Origin: Caldisericales bacterium
Lineage (GTDB): Bacteria; Caldisericota; Caldisericia; Caldisericales; Caldisericaceae
DNA: 6,002 nucleotides
Assembly: GCA_015485995.1 (NCBI GenBank)
Contig: WFSP01000061.1
Coordinates: 1-6,002 of the forward strand
Direction of reading: 5' to 3'
Below the pieces are notes generated by a model. The model searched no databases, was not told the origin of the DNA, and saw only the letters and a list, made by a program, of their open reading frames with translations. Positions 1 through 5,412 of this stretch are shown in pieces (positions within the stretch are counted from its first letter, which is position 1; every line of letters begins with the position of its first letter). A program made the position numbers and the translations under genes.

Positions 1-653
1 ACTTTGAAAACATTAAGGTACTGAAGAAGTATGAAAAGAAGTTAAAGAAACTTCAAAAAGTTCTTTCAAGGAAGCAGCATCCAACAAAGAGAGGAGATAA
101 AACATCAGTATCTCATAACTTCGTAAAGCAGAAGAAACGAGTAGCGAAACTCCACAAGAAGATTGAGGACACAAGGACTGATTACATACACAAAGTAACG
201 ACTTACATAACAGAGCACTACAAGAGTATCGTTATAGAGGACTTAAACGTAAAAGGTATGCTGAGAAACCACCGCATTGCAAAAGCAATAAGCAGTACAG
301 GTATGTATGAATTCAGGAGGCAGTTAGAGTACAAAAGCAAACTGAGAAATAACAACCTTATTATTGCTGATAGATGGTATCCCAGTTCAAAGATGTGTTC
401 AAACTGCGGATACATCAATCTTGATTTGAAGCTAAGCGATAGAGTGTACAGGTGTCCTCAGTGCGGTTTAGAGATAGATAGGGATCTCAATGCTGCAATA
501 AACTTAATGAACTACGGTAGGGTGAGTTCCACCCGAACCTATACGCCTGTTGAGAGAGGCAATGTGGACGAACGCAGCTTGCTGCCTAAGAAGCACCCTC
601 TCGTTGAAGCAGGAACTCAGCAGAGAAACCTACAATTAGTTAGGTTTGCGTAA
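1..653 (+). CDS. tnpB: TnpB, RNA-guided nuclease of an IS200/IS605-family element (5' end outside window)
   Basis: The frame is open from base 3 to the TAA at 651-653, giving 216 visible residues; the start lies left of the window. Visible in order are a lysine-rich helical region, the RuvC-II motif IVIEDLNVKGM (candidate catalytic Glu, codon 237-239), a CSNCG...CPQCG zinc ribbon (Cys codons 396, 405, 453, 462) and the RuvC-III motif DRDLNAAIN (477-497). The first RuvC Asp is out of view. This layout is diagnostic of TnpB, which is known in studied members to be an RNA-guided DNA endonuclease using an RNA from the element's right end to cut DNA, helping retain the element. About 45 residues after RuvC-III are low-complexity and read through the structured right end, as is usual. 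No internal stop is seen, so the visible part looks intact. Whether a tnpA lies upstream is unknown. Confidence 0.95.
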   Translation, partial: FENIKVLKKYEKKLKKLQKVLSRKQHPTKRGDKTSVSHNFVKQKKRVAKLHKKIEDTRTDYIHKVTTYITEHYKSIVIEDLNVKGMLRNHRIAKAISSTGMYEFRRQLEYKSKLRNNNLIIADRWYPSSKMCSNCGYINLDLKLSDRVYRCPQCGLEIDRDLNAAINLMNYGRVSSTRTYTPVERGNVDERSLLPKKHPLVEAGTQQRNLQLVRFA

Positions 654-655
654 GT
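505..655 (+). ncRNA. Candidate omega/right-end RNA (reRNA) scaffold overlapping the tnpB 3' end
   Basis: In studied TnpB systems the guide RNA is made from the 3' end of tnpB and the right end of the element, with the guide being the adjoining host DNA. Several stems can be seen here: GGGTG/CACCC (520-524 with 530-534, 5-nt loop), GAGAGG/CCTCTC (554-559 with 597-602) enclosing a GCAG-CTTG-CTGC hairpin (574-585), and the terminal 7-bp hairpin (626-647). The position and structure fit, but the limits are approximate and no transcript is shown. If real, its guide would be taken from treT sequence just right of about 650. Confidence 0.4.
626..647 (+). repeat. Right-end subterminal hairpin of the IS200/IS605-type element
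   Basis: AAACCTA (626-632) and TAGGTTT (641-647) form a perfect 7-bp stem around the 8-base loop CAATTAGT. IS200/IS605 elements have imperfect palindromic hairpins near each end, which TnpA recognises as single-stranded DNA, instead of terminal inverted repeats. Recognisable treT coding sequence starts about 25 bases further right, so the cleavage point probably lies between about 648 and 670. I cannot fix the exact base without an uninterrupted copy of the site. Confidence 0.6.
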
Positions 656-1718
656 CTGAGAGAACGGTAAACATTAAATGGTTTGTGATGGAAGGAGACC
701 AAAAGTTTTTTGCAATAACCAAAAAGATGCATAATATGCTTCAGGGAAAAAGCGGAGAACTTAGCAAAGAAGAAATCGATTATTATCTGGATGTGAACAG
801 AAGAAATGCTGAGCAACTTAACGAGGAATTCGACATTGTCGTTGTGCACGACCCACAGCCAATGGCATTACCTTTTTTGTTAAGCATAAAAAGGGATACT
901 TCGTATGGCGCTGCCATATAGAGACATCATTCCCGAATAAACAGGCAAAAGAAATTATAAGGCGGTTTCTTCCACTCTATGACGAAGCTGTTTTTAGTAT
1001 GGATACATTTGCTTCAGGGCTTGACACTATAGGATATAGAATAATATACCCTTCGATAGACCCACTATCTCCAAAAAATGTGGAAATGAGCAGAGGCGAA
1101 GTTTTAGAGACTGTAAAGAAGTACGGAGTGGATATAAACAGACCCATAATCGTCCAGATTTCGCGTTTTGACCCATGGAAAGATCCGCTTGGGGTGATAG
1201 ATGCGTATAAAGCTTTAAAAGCAAAATATAGAAATATACAACTTGTACTTATAGGTTCTATGGCAGCAGACGACCCTGAAGGTTGGCAATTCTATCAGAA
1301 AACACTTCGCCATGCAGGTGAAGATAACGACCTGTTTGTGCTCTCAAACCTTGATGGCGTTGGGAATAGGGAAGTAAATGCTTTCCAGCGTGCTGCGACA
1401 ATTGTTTTACAGAAGTCCGTAAGAGAGGGTTTTGGGCTTACCGTGTCCGAAGCACTCTGGAAAAAGCGCGCTGTAATAGGAGGAAAGGCCGGATGTGTAA
1501 CCGTTCAGATAGAACACGGAAAAAGCGGTTACCTTGTCAGCTCTAACGAGGAATGTGTTCAATCTATGGATGAGCTTTTAAGCGATAACGTAAAGAGAGA
1601 GAATTTTGGGCTAAGAGGGTATGAAACAGTATCCAAAAGGTTTCTCATAACACGCCATATAACCGATTATTTATCACTGTTTGCACATAGGGGGAAAGGA
1701 AAATGCAAAGTAATATAA
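646..1718 (+). pseudogene. treT: Trehalose glycosyltransferring synthase (TreT), 5'-truncated at an IS end and frameshifted
   Basis: TreT is a GT4 retaining glycosyltransferase that makes trehalose from NDP-glucose and glucose in the cytoplasm. Two reading frames cover the remnant. Positions 646-873 carry KWFVMEGDQKFF, HNMLQG and VVVHDPQP. After a -1 shift at the T run (873-878) the frame reads FFVKHKKGYFVWRCHIETS, then SIDPLSPKN, SRFDPWK (Lys codon 1179), DDPEGW, EVNAFQRA and the GT4 E-x7-E motif REGFGLTVSE (Glu codons 1425 and 1449), ending at TAA 1716-1718. Family members are about 410 residues; about 355 remain, with roughly 60-75 N-terminal residues missing. The first in-frame start-like codon, TTG at 646, lies in the IS hairpin and has no Shine-Dalgarno sequence, and an in-frame TAG sits at 637-639. 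Some normally conserved positions look altered (Tyr before PSIDPL; GC where I expect GG at 1491-1496). The family call is sure; pseudogene status is likely, since both lesions are independent. Confidence 0.88.
873..879 (+). other. Frameshift point in treT at a run of six T (TTTTTTG)
   Basis: Upstream the treT frame reads ATG GCA TTA CCT TTT (M A L P F). Downstream homology resumes one base back as TTT GTT AAG CAT AAA (F V K H K). One extra T would restore a single frame reading ALPFFVKHKKGYFVW. Without a shift the first frame ends at TAG 919-921. The heptamer T TTT TTG has the X XXY YYZ form of a -1 slippery site in the upstream frame, but the gene is already missing its start, so homopolymer loss or a sequencing error is more likely. 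Confidence 0.75.
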
Positions 1719-1774
1719 ATAAAATGCAAATTTTCTGTACACTTGTATTCTAAAATCCTCTTTATGGTAGATAT

Positions 1775-1819
1775 AGAAACTATAATGGTTCAAAATCAAA
1801 CAACTTGAAAATAGTTTCT
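1775..1819. repeat. Nested inverted repeat (9-bp outer and 5-bp inner arms)
   Basis: AGAAACTAT (1775-1783) is perfectly complementary to ATAGTTTCT (1811-1819). Inside, TTCAA (1789-1793) pairs with TTGAA (1805-1809). The result is a long, AT-rich, interrupted hairpin. It is not followed by a T run on either strand, so it is not a typical intrinsic terminator. It may be a remnant of a mobile-element end, an RNA structure or chance; the 9-bp perfect arm is the strongest part. Confidence 0.5.
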
Positions 1820-1824
1820 GCCTT

Positions 1825-1841
1825 CTTAGGCGTTTCCTAAG
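1825..1841. repeat. Short hairpin CTTAGG-cgttt-CCTAAG
   Basis: A perfect 6-bp stem (1825-1830 with 1836-1841) encloses a 5-base loop and lies 5 bases right of the larger inverted repeat. The two make a tandem hairpin block between converging genes. No T tract follows on either strand, so the function is unknown. Confidence 0.4.
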
Positions 1842-1907
1842 GTATGTGAATCCTGGCTGCAACTTAACCATACTTATATACCCTTCGGTATTTTCAATAA
1901 CTCTACA

Positions 1908-2087
1908 TTACGCTGCTATATTGTTTAATCTTAAAACAACGTTCTTTGGTGTGACAACATCAGGTATGCTTCCGGGATATTCAGAATAGAACAAAACTAA
2001 AGATAATGCCTTTCCGAATACCATACCTATGTTAACCTGAGGTAAATGTTCTTTATCCTTGTTGCATCCCCGTTGTACGAGTTCCAT
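1908..2087 (-). CDS. Unrecognised 59-residue open frame, possibly a gene remnant
   Basis: On the minus strand an open frame runs between a stop at 2115-2117 and TAA at 1908-1910. From the only upstream ATG (2085-2087) it encodes 59 residues beginning MELVQRGCNKDKEHL and including GKALSLVLFYSEYPGSIP and DVVTPKNVVLRL. The mix of hydrophobic and turn-forming residues looks like the C-terminal piece of a folded protein rather than random translation, but I do not recognise the family. No Shine-Dalgarno sequence precedes the ATG. It lies about 90 bp downstream of the DUF1667 stop, in the same direction as the glycerol genes, so it could be the decayed last gene of that operon, an independent small gene or chance. 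Confidence 0.3.
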   Translation of the reverse strand: MELVQRGCNKDKEHLPQVNIGMVFGKALSLVLFYSEYPGSIPDVVTPKNVVLRLNNIAA

Positions 2088-2178
2088 AAGTTCATGCGGA
2101 TATGGTATTAAAGATTAAGGTGCTGGTTAATAAAAAAAATCTAACTGAAGCCTATCCATATTGCCTAATTCTTTTAAT

Positions 2179-2547
2179 CTATGCTTTGGGAAGCGCACGA
2201 GTTGTTATAATGTTAATTCCTGTTTCCATAACGTTTTCAAGAATTACCTGATGGAATTTCAAAGGGGCATTTACTTCTACTTTGCGCAGCTCCTCAATAA
2301 TTTTGAAAAATACGGATTTAGGAACTGGGCTTTCGGAACGGACAGGCACTAAAGAGTACAGCCCACCTTTTACACGCACAGTGGTGATTATAACTCTTTT
2401 AGGGTTCGTAATTTCTTCTTTTGCAAACTTTGCCCCCAGAGGGCATTCGTTTCCCTCAACTTTTATTATGTTTTTTCCTGTGTGCGTAACTTTCAAATCA
2501 CAGCCTTTGGGGCACATAATACAAATCATTTTTGATATTTCAGGCAT
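2179..2547 (-). CDS. DUF1667 protein, small four-cysteine partner of the FAD oxidoreductases
   Basis: The 122-residue product has C9-x2-C12-x3-C16 (ICIMCPKGCDL) and C35 (GNECPLGAKFA), followed by a region rich in Val and Ile (RVIITTVRVKGG). This is the DUF1667 pattern. The cysteine spacing resembles the Fe4S4 segment at the front of molybdopterin oxidoreductases, so an Fe-S cluster is plausible but not proven. No signal peptide or membrane segment is seen, so it should be cytoplasmic. The ATG at 2545-2547 lies inside the end of the upstream FAD oxidoreductase (8-bp overlap) and follows a strong Shine-Dalgarno sequence, which supports this start and translational coupling. In many anaerobes this family sits beside the same two flavoproteins; I infer a role as a small electron-transfer subunit for glycerol-3-phosphate oxidation. 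Confidence 0.9.
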   Translation of the reverse strand: MPEISKMICIMCPKGCDLKVTHTGKNIIKVEGNECPLGAKFAKEEITNPKRVIITTVRVKGGLYSLVPVRSESPVPKSVFFKIIEELRKVEVNAPLKFHQVILENVMETGINIITTRALPKA

Positions 2548-3826
2548 TTTTTACCTCCCCCACCTCTACGGTAAGGCTCTTTATTTTTAAAAGGTCCCCT
2601 GCAATTGTTTGCGGAATATTGATCTCTATCATTTCGCTGGGCCTTGCATATCGCAACATCCTTTCTTTTATTGTTTTATTGTTTTCATCACTCATACTTA
2701 CTTTAACGGCAGTTTCGAACGGTTTTGTCACTCTGAATTGAATTTTTTGGTTCTTTTCCTCCAAACTGAGAGGGTCAATGAATTGCGGTACTGTATGATG
2801 AACATTTTTTCCTGGTAGAACTCTGATTTTTCTGTTATTCTTTTTCTTATTTTGTATGGCATACTTGCCAGCACTTGCACCTGCAAGTTCTCCTGCGCCG
2901 GAAACCCAATCCACTAAATCGTAAACATGCACAACGTTGCCAGCAGCAAATATTCCTGGGATGTTTGTTTGCATAGTTTCGTCCACATATGGGCCTCCGG
3001 TTAACGGGTCGATGAGAATTCCTGCTTGCCTTGAAAGCTCATTTTCAGGTATTAACCCTACGGAAAGTATAAGCGTATCACAAGGGATTGTTTCCTCAGT
3101 GCCGGGAACAGGTTTTCTATTTTCATCTACATTTACAATAGTAACCGATTCCAGATGATTCCTTCCGTTTATTCTGGCAACAGTATGGGACAGCTGCAGA
3201 GGAATGTTGTAGTCTAATATGCATTGCGAATAGTTGCGCCTTAACCCTGAGAGATAAGGGAGAATTTCGACTATGCGCTCTACTTTAGCCCCTTCCAACG
3301 TAACTCTTCTTGCCATAATCATACCTATATCCCCGGACCCTAATATTACGAACCGGTCCCCGGGCATATATCCTTCAATATTTATTAGGCGTTGAACAGT
3401 TCCTGCCGTATAAACGCCCGAAGGCCTGTCCCCCGGAATGTTTATTGCACCACGGGGGCGTTCCCTGCACCCCATAGCAAGCACGACTGACCGTGCATTT
3501 ATTTTTACCATACCTCTTTCAGGGCTAATCGTATATATTTCTCTTGAAGGCGTAAGCTCCAATACCATTGTGTCGCTCCATACGCTTACGCTTGATTCTA
3601 TTACTTTCTCCGCAAAGAAATATACATATTCAGGCCCTGTTAGATCTTTTTTGAAAATCTCGGTCCCAAATCCGTTATGGATACACTGGTTAAGAATTCC
3701 CCCCTCTTCTATTTCCCTGTCAATTAAAAGGACATTCTCAGCACCTGCTTGCCTGGCAGATATTGCCGCAGCCATTCCGGCGGGGCCGCTTCCTATAATT
3801 GCTACGTCAACTGTTTTCTCTTTCAT
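2540..3826 (-). CDS. FAD/NAD(P)-binding pyridine nucleotide-disulphide-type oxidoreductase, middle subunit of the glycerol-3-phosphate module
   Basis: The 428-residue product has an N-terminal FAD Rossmann motif GSGPAG (12-17), then the motif GGILNQCIHNGFG (42-54), CRERPRG (120-126), a second dinucleotide motif ILGSGDIGMIMARR (161-174, presumed NAD(P) site) and the C-terminal FAD-contacting IFAAGNVVHVYD (292-303). About 100 residues follow (from about 330) as an extra beta-rich domain typical of this subfamily. There is no redox-active CxxC, so it is not a thioredoxin or lipoamide reductase. Its ATG overlaps the stop of the upstream GlpA-like gene by 4 bp (ATGA), with AGGGGG six bases ahead. 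It overlaps the DUF1667 gene by 8 bp at its end. By context it probably exchanges electrons between the GlpA-like subunit and NAD(P) or another carrier. It fills the position of GlpB but is not clearly a GlpB homologue, so I give no symbol. The family is sure; the partner and direction are inferred. Confidence 0.92.
   Translation of the reverse strand: MKEKTVDVAIIGSGPAGMAAAISARQAGAENVLLIDREIEEGGILNQCIHNGFGTEIFKKDLTGPEYVYFFAEKVIESSVSVWSDTMVLELTPSREIYTISPERGMVKINARSVVLAMGCRERPRGAINIPGDRPSGVYTAGTVQRLINIEGYMPGDRFVILGSGDIGMIMARRVTLEGAKVERIVEILPYLSGLRRNYSQCILDYNIPLQLSHTVARINGRNHLESVTIVNVDENRKPVPGTEETIPCDTLILSVGLIPENELSRQAGILIDPLTGGPYVDETMQTNIPGIFAAGNVVHVYDLVDWVSGAGELAGASAGKYAIQNKKKNNRKIRVLPGKNVHHTVPQFIDPLSLEEKNQKIQFRVTKPFETAVKVSMSDENNKTIKERMLRYARPSEMIEINIPQTIAGDLLKIKSLTVEVGEVKNA
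2553..2561 (-). promoter_or_regulatory. Strong ribosome binding site of the DUF1667 gene
   Basis: The minus strand reads GGGGGAGGT five bases before the ATG at 2547. It lies within the last codons of the FAD oxidoreductase gene, so it fixes the DUF1667 start and marks translational coupling. Confidence 0.8.
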
Positions 3827-5325
3827 TTTTTGCCCCCTACAAACTTGGTTGGCCTCTTCAGAAAGAATGAGTCGTCACCTCTTTTTGTTACTTTTGTAGG
3901 TGGAATACCCAACTCCCTTGAGAGTATTTCTATGGTTCTGGGAGTATCAAACCCTCCCTGGCATCTGCCCATACCTACATGAAGCCTTCTTTTGATTGCG
4001 TCATAGCTCAGTGCGGGAACTGGTGCGTGAATAGCCCTTACGATTTCTCCTTCGGTAACGGTTTCACACCTGCATACAATTTTTCCGAAACGAGGGTCTT
4101 TTTCAATAAGGCGGGCCTGTTCTTTTTTGCTCAAGTCAGCAAAAGATGGGATAGGGGTGCGGATAGGATTATAGCTTTTCTTTTCTTCCATCTTCAGACC
4201 GTGTTTCTTTAATGCATTTACAACCCATTCTGCAATTCCGGGAGAAGAAGCGAGCCCAGGCGATTCAATTCCCGCCAGATTAATAAATCCTTCTACAACA
4301 TCGTCCGGCACTTCCATAATAAAATCCCTGTCAATCATATTGCTATACCTATCATGCATAATTCCTGCATTTCCATTTGCCCTTAACCCTGCAAATTCCT
4401 TAATAGCGTATTTCATATTAAGAGAAGGAATTAACTTTTTTCCTCCGTTTACTACTTCTGCTAATCCCGGGTAAGTTGTGGATTTATCCTCTTTATCGTC
4501 TATTTCTTGTGTGTTAGGCCCGATGCTTATGTTACCATAAATCGTGATTGTTACTAAAATGCCCTTTGTTAATGGGGTTGGCGTGGGAAACAGGATAGAA
4601 TGTACTGGCTGATAAGAGGGGTCAAGAATAAAGTACTCCCCTTTTCGTGGCGTAACCTTAAAATCGGATTCTATTCCGGCTAATTTCATAATAACATCAG
4701 AATATAATCCCGCTGAATTTACCACCCACTTTCCATAAAAATTTCCCCGGTTAGTTTTAACCCCGATAATTCTTTTTTCTTCCTTTATGAAGCCTTTAGC
4801 TTCGGTAAGAAGCTTAAGCTCTACTCCATTGCTCACGGCATTCTCCGCTGCTGCTATTCCAAGCCCTATGGGGTCAATTACCCCTCCGGTAGGAGCATAT
4901 AGAGCCAACTTGAGATTAGGGTTAAGGTTTGGTTCTTCCTTGAGCATAGCCTCTTTAGGGATAATTTGTATATTCGGCACGCCGTTCTTTTTGCCCCTTT
5001 CTACGAGTGCTTCTACTTTGGGGACGTCTTTATCGGTTAAAGCAACAACATAATCCCCGACTCTTTTGAAAGGTACGTTTAGTTCCGCTGCGACAGCGTC
5101 GAAACGAGCGTTCCCTCTTACATTCATAGCGGCTTTGTTAGAACCGACCGCAGCATTGTATCCTGCATGAACGATACCTGTATTTGCTTTTGTAGTGCCA
5201 ATAGCAACATCGTCACCTTTATCAATAAGGAGCGTGCGTAGCTTATACCGAGATAGCTCTCTTGCAATCATACACCCTTCAATACCTGCACCTATAATAA
5301 TTACATCGTATTTATTATCTTCCAT
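3823..5325 (-). CDS. GlpA-like FAD-dependent glycerol-3-phosphate dehydrogenase with BFD-type [2Fe-2S] C-terminal domain
   Basis: The 500-residue protein has a DAO (glycine/D-amino-acid oxidase-like) fold. The FAD motif GAGIEG is at 12-17, with TTKANTGIVHAGY further on, GVIDPIGL in the substrate domain, and NLAGIESPGLASSPGIAEWV near the end of the flavin domain. A BFD-like domain follows: VCRCETVTEGEIV (C418, C420) and GMGRCQGGFDTP (C455, D460). E. coli GlpA has the same order of domains. The usual CxC...C-x4-C cluster ligands are complete except that the fourth Cys is Asp460 (codon 3946-3948). The ATG follows GGGAGGT at a rather long 10-base spacing. The gene lies 87 bp after glpK and overlaps the next gene by 4 bp (ATGA). 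With GlpK next door, the likely reaction is sn-glycerol-3-phosphate to dihydroxyacetone phosphate. Relatives include 2-hydroxyglutarate oxidase-like proteins, so the substrate rests on context. No membrane segment is seen. Confidence 0.9.
   Translation of the reverse strand: MEDNKYDVIIIGAGIEGCMIARELSRYKLRTLLIDKGDDVAIGTTKANTGIVHAGYNAAVGSNKAAMNVRGNARFDAVAAELNVPFKRVGDYVVALTDKDVPKVEALVERGKKNGVPNIQIIPKEAMLKEEPNLNPNLKLALYAPTGGVIDPIGLGIAAAENAVSNGVELKLLTEAKGFIKEEKRIIGVKTNRGNFYGKWVVNSAGLYSDVIMKLAGIESDFKVTPRKGEYFILDPSYQPVHSILFPTPTPLTKGILVTITIYGNISIGPNTQEIDDKEDKSTTYPGLAEVVNGGKKLIPSLNMKYAIKEFAGLRANGNAGIMHDRYSNMIDRDFIMEVPDDVVEGFINLAGIESPGLASSPGIAEWVVNALKKHGLKMEEKKSYNPIRTPIPSFADLSKKEQARLIEKDPRFGKIVCRCETVTEGEIVRAIHAPVPALSYDAIKRRLHVGMGRCQGGFDTPRTIEILSRELGIPPTKVTKRGDDSFFLKRPTKFVGGKK
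3833..3838 (-). promoter_or_regulatory. Ribosome binding site of the FAD oxidoreductase gene
   Basis: The minus strand reads AGGGGG six bases before the ATG at 3826, inside the last codons of the GlpA-like gene. Together with the ATGA overlap it supports this start. It is a weaker match to GGAGG than the sites of the two neighbouring genes, so coupling may matter more here. Confidence 0.6.
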
Positions 5326-5335
5326 ATATAAACTA

Positions 5336-5342
5336 ACCTCCC
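5336..5342 (-). promoter_or_regulatory. Ribosome binding site of the GlpA-like gene
   Basis: The minus strand reads GGGAGGT ten bases before the ATG at 5325. No other in-frame start lies between this site and the chosen ATG. The rest of the 87-bp gap to glpK (to 5412) is AT-rich, with no clear promoter or terminator, so read-through from glpK is the simplest view. Confidence 0.7.
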
Positions 5343-5412
5343 AATCAGAGTTTCTTTATTTTCAGCAGTAGTTTTTCTGTTTTTTGAAAGGAAGTATGTG
5401 GTTAGGAAATTA

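Larger units (their letters stand above)
1719..2178. other. Convergent intergenic stretch with no confident gene
   Basis: This 460-bp stretch lies between the end of the treT remnant on the + strand and the end of the DUF1667 gene on the - strand. The AT-rich left half contains two hairpin-forming repeats. The right half contains a 59-codon minus-strand open frame, described separately. An eight-base A run at 2133-2140 reads as a T run on the minus strand, about 40 bp past the DUF1667 stop, but no convincing GC-rich stem precedes it, so I do not call a terminator. The mixture suggests decayed sequence. Confidence 0.6.

Noticed and set aside
999..1718. A separate 239-residue glycosyltransferase starting at ATG 999
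   Set aside because: Clear TreT homology continues upstream in the same frame back to about 873, so this ATG is internal and the segment is the downstream part of one broken gene.
1825..1841. Left-end hairpin of a second IS200/IS605 element
   Set aside because: It shares only the CCTA core with the right-end hairpin at 626-647, and no associated transposase sequence is nearby.
1674..1871. A 65-residue minus-strand open frame ending inside treT
   Set aside because: It has a low-complexity Tyr/Phe-rich translation, overlaps the treT 3' end, spans the hairpin block and has no Shine-Dalgarno sequence or family resemblance.
2130..2178. Intrinsic terminator for the glycerol operon at the minus-strand T run
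   Set aside because: The T run exists, but I could not find a stable stem directly before it.
3438..3982. Plus-strand open frames across the FAD genes (also at 2282-2590 and 2937-3158)
   Set aside because: They lie fully opposite strongly recognised genes, show no motifs and are antisense shadows.
5343..5412. Promoter or terminator in the glpK to GlpA-like gap
   Set aside because: The sequence is AT-rich, with no spaced -35/-10 pair or hairpin that I can defend.
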